From positions 124,001 through 188,000 of the forward strand of contig CAVTBM010000010.1 of NCBI GenBank assembly GCA_963732905.1: a stretch of DNA of 64,000 bases, written 5' to 3'. This document shows positions 24,355 through 33,327 of the stretch, one piece after another. Position 1 is the first letter of the stretch. Every line of letters begins with the position of its first letter. The position numbers and the translations under genes are program-made. This DNA comes from DASQZK01 sp963732905. GTDB lineage: Bacteria; Bacteroidota; Bacteroidia; Bacteroidales; GCA-2748055. The notes below the pieces were generated by a model. The model did not search any database, was not told where the DNA came from, and saw nothing but the letters and a program-made list of their open reading frames with translations.

Positions 24355-26058
24355 ATGTACGATATTCTTGAGTTAAACAAGAAGCTGCTACCTGAGTTGC
24401 GTGAAATTGCCAAAGAGCTTAATATTAAACGCGTCGACTCATTTAAAAAGCAGGAACTGATCTATAAAATACTGGATCAGCAAGCCATAGCGGCTTCAGA
24501 AGCAAAGACATCCCGGAAGGACAATAATTCCGGTCAGAGGCCTGTAAAGAACCAACTGGCGGCAGAAGAAAAAAACCCACAGTCCGACAGACAAAGACGT
24601 GGCCGGCCTAAAAAAAATGAAAACCGTCCCCAGCCGCAAAACCAGCCGCAAAACCGGCAGGAACCCGCTCAACTGGAAAAACCCATCGTTGCAGAACCCG
24701 CTGTTGTTCAAAACAGGGAACAACGACAGCCTCCCACCCAAAGACCCCAACCTCACCAGGAAAGAAGAAGAGAAGAAAAACCTCAGCCTGGAAACGAAGA
24801 AACTTCTTCACAGGAGACTCCCGCTTCATCTGAATCTCACCATCCTTTACCACGGCGTGATGACAGGGACCAGAGAAGACAAAATTATGATAACAATCAC
24901 CGCCAGCAGGGAAAACGTCAAAACGACAGGTACGATTTCGAAGGACTGATTTCCAATTCGGGCGTGCTCGAAATTATGCCCGATGGATATGGCTTTCTGC
25001 GTTCAGCCGATTATAATTACCTCAATTCACCCGATGATATCTACGTTTCACAGTCCCAGATCAAACTCTTCGGACTGAAAACCGGAGATACCGTGAAAGG
25101 AACGATCCGTCCTCCCAAAGAAGGTGAAAAATATTTTCCGCTCATTAAAGTTGAAGAGATCAACGGGCGCTCACCTGATTTCATCCGCGACAGGGTCCCG
25201 TTCGATTACCTGACCCCTTTGTTCCCGGAAGAAAAATTCACCCTTGTGGGAAATGGCCATACCGACCTTTCAGTACGTGTCGTCGATTTGTTCTCTCCTA
25301 TCGGGAAAGGACAAAGAGGACTCATTGTCGCCCAGCCTAAGACCGGTAAAACCGTTCTGCTGAAAAATATTGCCAATGCCATCGCAGCGAATCACCCCGA
25401 AGTGTATATGATCGTTCTTCTTATCGATGAACGTCCTGAAGAAGTTACCGACATGGCTAGAAACGTCAATGCAGAGGTGATATCATCCACATTTGATGAA
25501 CCGGCTGAACGGCATGTCAGGGTTGCTAATATTGTTCTTGAAAAAGCTAAACGCCTTGTCGAATGCGGCCACGACGTGGTTATCCTCCTCGACTCCATCA
25601 CCAGGCTGGCCAGAGCGTTTAATACGATCGCACCGGCATCAGGAAAAGTCCTCTCAGGCGGCGTCGATGCAAATGCCCTACATAAACCCAAACGTTTCTT
25701 CGGCGCAGCCAGGAATATAGAATTCGGTGGCTCCCTCACCATCCTCGCTACCGCACTTACCGATACAGGATCTAAAATGGATGATGTGATTTTCGAAGAA
25801 TTCAAAGGGACAGGTAATATGGAACTCCAACTCGACAGGAAACTCGCCAACAAACGCGTGTGGCCGGCAGTCGATATTAATGCATCCAGTACCAGGAGGG
25901 AAGATCTGCTCCACGAAAAGGAAATGCTTAACAAAATATGGATCCTCCGGAATTACCTTTCGGATATGACTTCCGTCGAAGCTATGGATTTTATTTCCGA
26001 CAGAATGGCTAAAACGGAAAGCAATGAGGAATTCCTGATCTCTATGAATGCCGACTGA
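24355..26058 (+). CDS. rho: Transcription termination factor Rho with large disordered insertion
   Basis: The 567-residue protein has the Rho N-terminal helix bundle (ELNKKLLPELREIAKELNIK) at residues 1-45. A Q/N/R/P/E-rich low-complexity stretch runs over about residues 50-195. The RNA-binding cold-shock domain follows (SGVLEIMPDGYGFLRSADYN). The hexameric RecA-like ATPase has Walker A at about residues 326-334 (AQPKTGKTV), Walker B (DVVILLDSITRLARAFN) and the Q-loop region (GSLTILATALTDTGSKMDD). E. coli Rho is 419 aa, so the insertion explains the extra length. In Bacteroides the insertion is known to promote phase separation. It unwinds RNA to end transcription at unstructured C-rich sites. 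Confidence 0.98.
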   Translation: MYDILELNKKLLPELREIAKELNIKRVDSFKKQELIYKILDQQAIAASEAKTSRKDNNSGQRPVKNQLAAEEKNPQSDRQRRGRPKKNENRPQPQNQPQNRQEPAQLEKPIVAEPAVVQNREQRQPPTQRPQPHQERRREEKPQPGNEETSSQETPASSESHHPLPRRDDRDQRRQNYDNNHRQQGKRQNDRYDFEGLISNSGVLEIMPDGYGFLRSADYNYLNSPDDIYVSQSQIKLFGLKTGDTVKGTIRPPKEGEKYFPLIKVEEINGRSPDFIRDRVPFDYLTPLFPEEKFTLVGNGHTDLSVRVVDLFSPIGKGQRGLIVAQPKTGKTVLLKNIANAIAANHPEVYMIVLLIDERPEEVTDMARNVNAEVISSTFDEPAERHVRVANIVLEKAKRLVECGHDVVILLDSITRLARAFNTIAPASGKVLSGGVDANALHKPKRFFGAARNIEFGGSLTILATALTDTGSKMDDVIFEEFKGTGNMELQLDRKLANKRVWPAVDINASSTRREDLLHEKEMLNKIWILRNYLSDMTSVEAMDFISDRMAKTESNEEFLISMNAD

Positions 26059-26089
26059 TTTTCCGGCATTTGAAGATATATAAGCTATA

Positions 26090-26139
26090 AGAGGCTTTCT
26101 AAAAAGACGACAGTAACTTTTTGGAGAGCCTCTTTTTTT
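26090..26139 (+). terminator. Intrinsic terminator of rho
   Basis: A long stem (AGAGGCTTTCTAAAAAG with CTTTTTGGAGAGCCTCT, allowing G-U pairs) is followed by a run of seven T (26133-26139). It starts 32 bp after the rho stop codon. Confidence 0.88.
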
Positions 26140-26250
26140 GTATCTCTGCATGAACGGTTCTGCCGGATATCCTGCCGTTAAAAATCAGGCAGTCCTCTCC
26201 GGCTCATCTTCACTGCTGCTTCCCATACCCCCCCGATGTACAAAATCAGT

Positions 26251-26823
26251 TTATGCCCCTTTCCTGAAATTAAAAGCATAACCGAAGGTCATTCCTGCCC
26301 ATAAATGTGCAGTCATACTCCCAAAAAAGTCCAGTCCGAAAATACTGGTATCACCCTGCAGGAAAGGGATGAGGGATGCTTCCCAGAAAAATCGTCCGGT
26401 GACTGGCTGATAACGGTAACCTATGCGGAGATGGGCAAGAATGTCCGTATTTTTGCCGGGTCCGTTCAACTCTTTCAGTATAAGAATAGTACCTACCCCT
26501 ATTTTAATGTGATGACTGTTGAAAGAAAGAATCTCATTAACAGAAACGGGAATGGTAATGCTCATCAGCCCATTTTCCAGAGGATACCAGGCAACCGCGG
26601 TCTGAAGTGAGGTCTTGAAGAGTTCCTGGTTTAAAAGGATGCGCTCATATCCGATGGAATACAGGGCACCTGGTCCGAAAACCTCGAGGTAAAGGTCATT
26701 CTGCTTTGCAAAACCATTACCCACATTTACAAGGCTGTCACTTTGCTGCGAATATACCAGGCACCCGTGATTCAGAAAGAGAAGAAAGGCAATGGCAAAG
26801 GTTAGGAATTTTAGTGAAGACAT
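26251..26823 (-). CDS. Secreted hypothetical protein, likely outer-membrane barrel
   Basis: This 190-residue protein has a signal peptide (LKFLTFAIAFLLFLNHGCLV). The mature sequence is dominated by amphipathic beta-strands with aromatic ends (DLYLEVFGPGALYSIGYERI, AHLRIGYRYQPVTGRFFWEA) and ends in the beta-signal-like LWAGMTFGYAFNFRKG. The pattern fits a small outer-membrane barrel, but no family is recognised. It stands alone between rho and nifJ on the opposite strand. Confidence 0.7.
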   Translation of the reverse strand: MSSLKFLTFAIAFLLFLNHGCLVYSQQSDSLVNVGNGFAKQNDLYLEVFGPGALYSIGYERILLNQELFKTSLQTAVAWYPLENGLMSITIPVSVNEILSFNSHHIKIGVGTILILKELNGPGKNTDILAHLRIGYRYQPVTGRFFWEASLIPFLQGDTSIFGLDFFGSMTAHLWAGMTFGYAFNFRKGA

Positions 26824-27134
26824 GCTCAGTTTGTTTATGGTTGTTCAGGCCGGTCCGGACTCCTTGATTTGTCCCGTCAGATTTTGACATCCACGATGTT
26901 CCCGTTTCCCTAAAAAGTAAAACAAACGGGAAGAAAATATGTCGGTAAATCCCAAGGTAAAAATATGATAAAAGTCAGGCTTTTCAAGGGCTTTTAGCTC
27001 ATTTATTTGAAATCAATATGAATAAGATGAACGGACCTGTTTTATGGCCTAAATATCCGTATTTATAGTAATTTTGTGAGGCGTTTCACAGAAATGTGAA
27101 AATTATTAATCATTAAATAATCAATCAATTAGAA
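26824..27134 (+). other. Intergenic region before nifJ, 311 bp
   Basis: It holds the nifJ -7 element (27069-27076) and the start region of the leftward barrel gene. No small gene or structured RNA is recognised. Confidence 0.4.
27069..27076 (+). promoter_or_regulatory. -7 element of nifJ
   Basis: TAATTTTG matches TAnnTTTG, 58 bp upstream of the nifJ ATG. The -33 region is only T-rich (TTTTATGG), so the promoter match is partial. Confidence 0.45.
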
Positions 27135-30100
27135 ATGGCTGATAACAAGAATTTCGTAACATGTGATGGTAATTATGCAGCGTCATACATTGCATATATG
27201 TTCAGTGAAGTAGCTGCTATATATCCGATCACTCCTTCATCGACCATGGCCGAATATATTGATGAATGGGCTGCTCATGGCAGAAAGAATATTTTCGGGG
27301 AAATAGTAAAAGTAGCCGAGATGCAATCGGAAGGCGGAGCATCTGGTGCAGTTCACGGCTCTTTGCAGGCCGGAGCACTGACATCTACATTTACGGCATC
27401 ACAGGGTTTGTTACTGATGATCCCGAACATGTATAAAATTTCTGGCGAATTACTGCCGGGAGTGTTCCATGTATCGGCACGCAGCCTTGCCGCCCAGGCT
27501 CTTTCCATTTTTGGTGACCATAGTGATGTAATGAGTACCCGCCAAACCGGCTTTGCCATGCTGGCTACCGGCAGCGTCCAGGAAATCATGGATATAGCCG
27601 GCGTTGCCCACCTGGCATCCATTAAATCGCGCATTCCATTCCTTCATTTTTTCGACGGATTCAGAACATCACATGAGATCCAGAAGGTTGAAGCCCCGTC
27701 AATGGATGCTTTAGGCAAGCTTATCGACATGGAGGCGCTGCAGTCCTTCAGGGATAGTGCACTGAACCCCGAACATCCGGTTACCAGGGGCACAGCTCAG
27801 AATCCCGATATTTACTTCCAGTCAAGAGAAGCAGTTAATGTATTTTATGACAGAATTCCCGATATTGTTGAAGACTATCTCCAGGAAGTATTCAAAATCA
27901 CCGGAAGAGAATATCACCCCTTCACCTATTATGGAGCTGAAGATGCTGAAAATATAATTATTGCCATGGGTTCGGTTACCGAAACCATAAAAGAGACCAT
28001 CGACTACCTGACAGAGAAAGGCGAAAAAATTGGATTGATCTCGGTTCATCTTTACCGCCCGTTCTCAGCAAAATACTTTTTTAATGTATTGCCGAAAACC
28101 GTAAAACGGATTACCGTACTCGACCGGACAAAAGAACCAGGAGCCAATGGCGAACCTCTGTACCTCGATGTCCGCGATCTTTTCTACGGACGTGAAAATG
28201 CGCCTATCATTGTTGGCGGTCGCTATGGCCTCAGCTCAAAAGATACCACGCCGGGAATGATCATTTCCGTTTTCGATAATCTTAAAATGAAAGAACCTAA
28301 AAACAGGTTCACCGTAGGTATCGTCGACGATGTGTCTTTCCTTTCTCTTCCTCTCGGGCCAACAATCTCTGTGGTCAAGAAGGGAACATTTGAAGGAAAA
28401 TTCTATGGCATCGGAGCTGACGGAACGGTTGGCGCCAATAAAAACTCGATCAAGATTATCGGTGAATCTACCGATAAGTATTGCCAGGCTTACTTCGCTT
28501 ACGACTCCAAAAAATCGGGAGGCATCACTACCTCTCATCTGAGATTCGGAGATAAGCCGATACGTGCGCCATACCTGGTTGTTACACCCGATTTCGTTGC
28601 CTGCCATGTTCCTTCATATATCAACAAATATGATATGCTGAGGGGCCTTAAAGATGGTGGCACCTTCCTCCTGAATTCCCTCTGGGATGCTGAAGAAACC
28701 AGGAAACGCCTGCCCGATAATATGAAGAAGTATCTTGCTGAACACCATATTAACTTCTACATCATCAATGCAACGAAGATCGCAGAGGAGATAGGACTGG
28801 GTACAAGGACGAACACCATCATGCAGTCATCCTTCTTCAAGATTTCCAATGTGATACCTTACGATAAAGCTGTAGAGGAAATGAAGCACTTCATTGTGAA
28901 ATCCTTCGGCCGTAAAGGTGAAGATATTGTGAAAATGAACTATGCAGCTGTTGATAGCGGCGCTGAGGTTGAAAAAGTGGAAATACCTGCTGAATGGGCC
29001 AACATTAAGCTGAAGGAGGAGAAGGATACCAGGGATATTCCTGATTTTGTGAAGATGGTGGCAGAACCTATGAACCTTATGAGAGGTGACGACCTTCCGG
29101 TCAGCGCCTTTGCAGGTCGTGAAGACGGCACGTTCCCTGCCGGCCTCACCAGGTATGAAAAGAGAGGTATTGCCGTGAATGTTCCTGAGTGGCAGCCTGA
29201 AAGCTGTACCCAGTGTAACCAGTGTTCCTATGTATGTCCTCACGCATGTATTCGTCCCTTCCTCTTCAATGAAGAAGAAACTTCCGCTTTGCCGGCCGGC
29301 ACCGATGTTCTGAAAGCCGGTGGTAAAACCCTCGCCGGATTGAATTACAGGATCCAGGTTTCCGTGCTCGATTGCACCGGATGCGGCAATTGCGAGGCGG
29401 TTTGCCCGGCCAAAGAGAAGGCTCTCATCATGAAACCTCTCGAATCCCAAATGTCTGAGGTGGAAAAATGGGACCATATCACTGCTCACGTGACCTACAA
29501 GGATACTCTGCTGGAGAAAACCGCATCCATCAAGAATTCACAGTTTGCCCAGCCGCTCTTCGAATTTTCAGGAGCCTGTGCAGGATGTGGTGAAACACCC
29601 TACGTTAAACTTATTACCCAGCTTTATGGTGAAAGGATGATGGTCGCCAATGCAACGGGTTGTTCTTCCATCTATGGAGGCTCTGCTCCTTCAACACCTT
29701 ATGCTATTAACTATAAAAGCGGTTTTGGTCCGGCCTGGGCTAATTCCCTTTTCGAAGACAATGCCGAATATGGCTTCGGTATGGCTACAGGTGTTAAACA
29801 TATGAGGACCTACATAGCCGGAATAATGAAGGCAGCCCTGAGTAACGGAGCAGCAGAAGCCACCAAAGAAGCCTTCACAGAATGGATCGGCAACATGGAC
29901 AGCGCAGTAAACACAGAGGAGATTTCAGCGAAAGTCATCGCTGCCTGTGAGAAGGAAAAATCCCCTGCCGCCAAATCCATCCTGAACCTCAAACAATACC
30001 TGGTTAAAAAATCGGTTTGGATCTTCGGAGGTGACGGCTGGGCTTACGATATCGGTTATGGAGGACTCGATCATGTGCTGGCTTCCGGTGAAGATGTGAA

Positions 30101-30686
30101 TGTGCTCGTTCTCGATACGGAAGTATATTCAAACACCGGCGGACAGGCTTCCAAGTCAACGCCCACTGGTGCTGTGGCTAAATTTGCCGCCTCCGGTAAG
30201 AAGATCAGGAAGAAAGACCTGGGCATGATGGCTATGAGCTATGGTTATGTATACGTGGCACAGGTTGCCATGGGAGCCAGTCAGTCTCAGTACCTCAAAG
30301 CGGTTCGTGAAGCTGAAGCCTACAAAGGCCCCTCTCTCATTATCGCTTATTCACCCTGTATCAACCACGGTATCAAAGCCGGTATGGGTGAATCACAGGC
30401 CCAGGAAAAACGCGCCGTTCAGGCCGGTTACTGGTCTCTTTTCAGGCATAATCCGATGCTCGAGGAGGAAGGAAAAAATCCTTTCCAACTCGACTCGAAA
30501 GAACCTGAATGGAGCCTTTTCCAGGAATTCCTGAACTCTGAGGTCCGCTATACCTCACTCGTGAAATCTTTCCCGGCTGAGGCTGAAGAGCTGTTCAAAG
30601 CAGCAGAAACCAATGCCAAATGGAGGTATCAGAGTTACAAGCGCCTCGCGGAACTTGATTATTCTCCGGAGGTAAAGGCTGAATAG
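27135..30686 (+). CDS. nifJ: Pyruvate:ferredoxin (flavodoxin) oxidoreductase
   Basis: This 1183-residue single-chain PFOR oxidises pyruvate with CoA to acetyl-CoA and CO2, reducing ferredoxin. Domain order: pyrimidine-binding domain I (IYPITPSSTMAEYIDEW), domain II, the gamma domain (KIIGESTDKYCQAYFAYDSK), and a ferredoxin domain with two [4Fe-4S] clusters (CTQCNQCSYVCPHACIRP and CTGCGNCEAVCPA). The TPP-binding domain carries the third cluster (SGACAGCGETPY) and GDGWAYDIGYGGLDHVLASG for TPP and Mg. Length is typical (1170-1200). It is a marker of anaerobic or microaerobic carbon metabolism. It is monocistronic, with a TAnnTTTG element upstream and an intrinsic terminator downstream. Confidence 0.98.
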   Translation: MADNKNFVTCDGNYAASYIAYMFSEVAAIYPITPSSTMAEYIDEWAAHGRKNIFGEIVKVAEMQSEGGASGAVHGSLQAGALTSTFTASQGLLLMIPNMYKISGELLPGVFHVSARSLAAQALSIFGDHSDVMSTRQTGFAMLATGSVQEIMDIAGVAHLASIKSRIPFLHFFDGFRTSHEIQKVEAPSMDALGKLIDMEALQSFRDSALNPEHPVTRGTAQNPDIYFQSREAVNVFYDRIPDIVEDYLQEVFKITGREYHPFTYYGAEDAENIIIAMGSVTETIKETIDYLTEKGEKIGLISVHLYRPFSAKYFFNVLPKTVKRITVLDRTKEPGANGEPLYLDVRDLFYGRENAPIIVGGRYGLSSKDTTPGMIISVFDNLKMKEPKNRFTVGIVDDVSFLSLPLGPTISVVKKGTFEGKFYGIGADGTVGANKNSIKIIGESTDKYCQAYFAYDSKKSGGITTSHLRFGDKPIRAPYLVVTPDFVACHVPSYINKYDMLRGLKDGGTFLLNSLWDAEETRKRLPDNMKKYLAEHHINFYIINATKIAEEIGLGTRTNTIMQSSFFKISNVIPYDKAVEEMKHFIVKSFGRKGEDIVKMNYAAVDSGAEVEKVEIPAEWANIKLKEEKDTRDIPDFVKMVAEPMNLMRGDDLPVSAFAGREDGTFPAGLTRYEKRGIAVNVPEWQPESCTQCNQCSYVCPHACIRPFLFNEEETSALPAGTDVLKAGGKTLAGLNYRIQVSVLDCTGCGNCEAVCPAKEKALIMKPLESQMSEVEKWDHITAHVTYKDTLLEKTASIKNSQFAQPLFEFSGACAGCGETPYVKLITQLYGERMMVANATGCSSIYGGSAPSTPYAINYKSGFGPAWANSLFEDNAEYGFGMATGVKHMRTYIAGIMKAALSNGAAEATKEAFTEWIGNMDSAVNTEEISAKVIAACEKEKSPAAKSILNLKQYLVKKSVWIFGGDGWAYDIGYGGLDHVLASGEDVNVLVLDTEVYSNTGGQASKSTPTGAVAKFAASGKKIRKKDLGMMAMSYGYVYVAQVAMGASQSQYLKAVREAEAYKGPSLIIAYSPCINHGIKAGMGESQAQEKRAVQAGYWSLFRHNPMLEEEGKNPFQLDSKEPEWSLFQEFLNSEVRYTSLVKSFPAEAEELFKAAETNAKWRYQSYKRLAELDYSPEVKAE

Positions 30687-30710
30687 TAAGTAAAACCTGA
30701 TTTTATATAT

Positions 30711-30747
30711 AAAAAGGCTGCCGTCTGCTGATGGTGGCCTTTTTCTT
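30711..30747 (+). terminator. Intrinsic terminator of nifJ
   Basis: The stem AAAAAGGCTGCC with GGTGGCCTTTTT (one bulge) closes a GTCTGCTGAT loop, and the 3' arm runs into TTTTTC. It lies 24 bp past the stop codon. Confidence 0.75.
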
Positions 30748-30942
30748 TGAACGGAGGAAGGAAGCGGGACGAATAGTGAATGTTGAACAGTAAGTTCCTG
30801 TTACCGGGTTAAATCTAAATTCCCTTTGAATCGTAATGGTAATGATTTACCCCCCCCGGCATACCCGGGAATTAGGGTACAAAGCTCCTGGTCCATGGAC
30901 CCCTCGAATGACATCACGAATTCATTCGCTTGATTTTTTTCT

Positions 30943-30950
30943 TACATTTG
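30943..30950 (+). promoter_or_regulatory. -7 element of ruvX
   Basis: TACATTTG is a full TAnnTTTG match 18 bp before the ruvX ATG, implying a very short leader. No clear -33 TTTG is present. Confidence 0.45.
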
Positions 30951-30968
30951 ATCTAAATACTCATCAAC

Positions 30969-31391
30969 ATGAGCAGGATATTAGCCATCGATTACGGAAG
31001 AAAAAGGGTAGGAGTGGCCGTTACCGACCCGCTTCAGATGATCGCCTCAGGATTGACCACTGTCCCGGCACATGAGATACTGAGCTTCCTTAGCGATTAT
31101 TTTTTAAAAGAGGCGGTGGAATGCGTGGTTTTGGGCTATCCCCTGAAAATGAATAATGAAGAATCGGAGTCCATGAAGTATGTGAAACAATTTGCCACGG
31201 CATTCAAACGTAAATTTCCCCTGGTACCACTCGAGTACGAAGATGAACGATACACTTCAAAAATGGCAGTCAGGGCTATGATTGAAGGGGGGATGAAGAA
31301 AAAGGACCGAAGAAAAAAAGAGAACATAGATAAGATCAGTGCGGCTATCATTCTACAGTCATACCTCGCGAGCCGTGAAAGCCGTAAATAG
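30969..31391 (+). CDS. ruvX: Putative pre-16S rRNA nuclease / Holliday junction resolvase YqgF
   Basis: The 140-residue RNase H-fold protein starts with the first catalytic Asp in LAIDYGRKRVGVAVTDP. It has VVLGYPLKMNNEES with the family Gly-Pro-Leu signature, the catalytic Glu in LEYEDERYTSKMA, and a final Asp in NIDKISAAIILQSYL. The family matures the 5' end of 16S rRNA and was earlier named a Holliday resolvase. Length (about 140) is typical. It precedes def by 81 bp; the pair is commonly adjacent in Bacteroidota. Confidence 0.95.
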   Translation: MSRILAIDYGRKRVGVAVTDPLQMIASGLTTVPAHEILSFLSDYFLKEAVECVVLGYPLKMNNEESESMKYVKQFATAFKRKFPLVPLEYEDERYTSKMAVRAMIEGGMKKKDRRKKENIDKISAAIILQSYLASRESRK

Positions 31392-31437
31392 CACGTTTTT
31401 CCGTCAGCAGAGAGAACATTCTGAATTGTTGAATGTT

Positions 31438-31445
31438 ACATTTGC
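31438..31445 (+). promoter_or_regulatory. -7 element of def
   Basis: TACATTTG is identical to the element in front of ruvX and lies 27 bp before the def start codon. No -33 TTTG is seen, so support is partial. Confidence 0.4.
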
Positions 31446-31472
31446 ACAAAAACAAGTTAAGCAGGATTGTTT

Positions 31473-32030
31473 ATGATATATCCGATATATGTTTACGGAA
31501 CGTCCGTTTTAAGGAAGAGAGCAAAAGAAATACCCCGGGATTATAGTGATCTCGGTGAATTCATCGATAATATGTTCGAGACCATGAAGGTCTCTGAAGG
31601 TATCGGATTGGCGGCACCACAGGTGGGCAGGTCCATGCGCCTTTTTGTTGTTGATGCCACAGATGTGGAGGATGAAGAAGAAGAAGATCTGACTGATTTT
31701 AAAATTGCATTTGTCAATCCGGTTATCGTTGAGGAATCAGGCGAAAAATGGGCGTTCAGGGAAGGTTGTCTGAGTATTCCCAGCATCCGGGAAGAGGTTG
31801 AAAGGGAGGAGCGGGTCAGGATCAGCTATTATGACCGTGACTGGAATTTTCATGACGAGGTGTTTACGGGCATGAAAGCCCGCGTTATTCAACATGAGTA
31901 TGATCACCTGGATGGCATTCTCTTTGTTGACAAGATCAATCCGCTGCGACGGAGACTTATCAATGGCAAACTGAAGGACATCGCCAAAGGGAAAATAGAT
32001 ACGGATTATAAAATTATCGTTTCCAAATAA
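31473..32030 (+). CDS. def: Peptide deformylase
   Basis: The start is the ATG at 31473 (MIYPIYVYGTSVLRKRAKEI), as in Bacteroidota deformylases; an upstream TTG is ignored. The 185-residue enzyme removes the formyl group from new proteins. All three family motifs are present: GIGLAAPQVG, EGCLSIPSI (metal Cys) and QHEYDHLDG (metal His pair with catalytic Glu). An acidic DVEDEEEEDLTDF loop lies between motifs 1 and 2, as in relatives. It follows ruvX on the same strand. Confidence 0.97.
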   Translation: MIYPIYVYGTSVLRKRAKEIPRDYSDLGEFIDNMFETMKVSEGIGLAAPQVGRSMRLFVVDATDVEDEEEEDLTDFKIAFVNPVIVEESGEKWAFREGCLSIPSIREEVEREERVRISYYDRDWNFHDEVFTGMKARVIQHEYDHLDGILFVDKINPLRRRLINGKLKDIAKGKIDTDYKIIVSK

Positions 32031-32031
32031 A

Positions 32032-32081
32032 AGAGTCCGCAGACCTGAGCTTTGCTTTTTGACTCATATCTGCAGACTCTT
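32032..32081 (+). terminator. Hairpin after def
   Basis: AGAGTCCGCAGA (from 32032) pairs with TCTGCAGACTCT (to about 32081) with one internal mismatch. It is the probable 3' end of the ruvX/def transcripts. Downstream T-richness is poor. Confidence 0.5.
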
Positions 32082-32094
32082 CCATCCAAAATGC

Positions 32095-32124
32095 CGGCAG
32101 AATCCGGCGTTAAGCCGTCTGCCG
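32095..32124 (-). terminator. Hairpin after the DHOD-like gene
   Basis: CGGCAGA (32095-32101) pairs with TCTGCCG (32118-32124), with an inner CGGC/GCCG stem. On the minus strand it follows the stop codon by 7 bases and is trailed by GCATTTTGG, a weak U-tract. Confidence 0.45.
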
Positions 32125-32131
32125 TCTGACC

Positions 32132-33145
32132 CTACCTCAGGGTGTGTATTTTCATCAGTTCACCCGATTTCAATAAAAGCTCTACATACTGACCTCTTTT
32201 GTATACGAAAGGATCTTTCATGTTCTTTTCGGAAAGTTTGCCCCTGAAATCCTTGAGCGAATTATAACCTTTGGTTTTCATCCAGCTCTCAAGATCATCG
32301 AGCATTTTTGTGATGTGTACGATCTTGTTTTTATACAGGGTGCTGACTACCTGGACGACGTCAGAACCGGCCATGATCATCTTTACGATGTCCTTCCCTT
32401 CATAAATTCCGGTACTGCTGCAGATGCTCGCTTTGATCCTTCCATGAAGCAATCCTGCAAACCGCAACGGCAATCGGTATTCATGTTCGGCACTTAGGTT
32501 GAAAGGGGAAGTATGTTTCTCGTGCGTAAGATCAATGTCGGGCTGAAACATCTTATTGAACAGGATGAAGCCGTCGACACCGCTCTTATCCATATCTGAA
32601 ATCACTTTCAGAGCATTGGTGTAGAAAGGACTTAGCTTGACACTAACCGGAATGGACAGACTTCTTTTTATTTCTTTCAGGATGTCGATTTGCTCTTTCA
32701 CAATGGCCTCGCCCTGCTTCTCAAAATCACGGGGCACAGCATAAAAATTCAGTTCGATGGCGTCAACACCTGTATCTTCAATTAATTTGGCATATTCCAG
32801 CCATGTATCTTTGTTGACAGCATTCAGGCTCGCTATCAGCGGGATCTTAACCGATTCCTTTGCCCGTCGCAGGTTATGAAGGAATTCCTTAGGCCCGGCA
32901 TGATCAACCGATGGAAACAGGTCGATCATTTCAGCATTGCGTTCATTATATTCATTCATTTCTTCATCCAGCTTGTACCTCTCCAGCTGGATTTGTTCCT
33001 CGAAAAGGGACTTATAGACGATGGCCGCAGCCCCCGCATCTTCGGCTGCCTTAATGTTCACGAGGTCTGTAACCAGGTCACTGGCACCAACAATAACCGG
33101 ATTTTTAAGTTCCAAACCCAGGTAATTCGTTTTTAGATTAACCAT
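32132..33145 (-). CDS. Dihydroorotate dehydrogenase-like FMN protein
   Basis: This 337-residue TIM-barrel flavoprotein starts MVNLKTNYLGLELKNPVIVG, like class 1 dihydroorotate dehydrogenases. It has the FMN-binding VSVKLSPFYTN and ICSSTGIYEGKDIVKMIMAG regions. At the position where class 1 enzymes have the catalytic NxSCPN block it reads ELNFYAVPRDFE, so the catalytic Cys/Ser is absent. It is therefore probably not the pyrimidine-synthesis enzyme PyrD but the separate DHOD-like family common in Bacteroidota, whose substrate is unknown. A bidirectional-looking hairpin region separates it from def. Confidence 0.85.
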   Translation of the reverse strand: MVNLKTNYLGLELKNPVIVGASDLVTDLVNIKAAEDAGAAAIVYKSLFEEQIQLERYKLDEEMNEYNERNAEMIDLFPSVDHAGPKEFLHNLRRAKESVKIPLIASLNAVNKDTWLEYAKLIEDTGVDAIELNFYAVPRDFEKQGEAIVKEQIDILKEIKRSLSIPVSVKLSPFYTNALKVISDMDKSGVDGFILFNKMFQPDIDLTHEKHTSPFNLSAEHEYRLPLRFAGLLHGRIKASICSSTGIYEGKDIVKMIMAGSDVVQVVSTLYKNKIVHITKMLDDLESWMKTKGYNSLKDFRGKLSEKNMKDPFVYKRGQYVELLLKSGELMKIHTLR

Positions 33146-33327
33146 AGTAGTGAGAATTTTGGGATTTTATAATGTTGAGACCCTCGGCCTCAACTCATGA
33201 TAATTTGATCAGGAATTTATACCTAAAAAACACCTGTCATCTGCGATTGTTCGCGGTGAACTATATTCTGAAAAATTTCCGGGACTGACAGGCTGATTTT
33301 TCCCTGTTTTTTACATTAAGGTATGTA

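Noticed and set aside
28827..29489. 220-residue minus-strand frame inside nifJ
   Set aside because: Antisense to a strongly conserved PFOR region, with no motif or start context.
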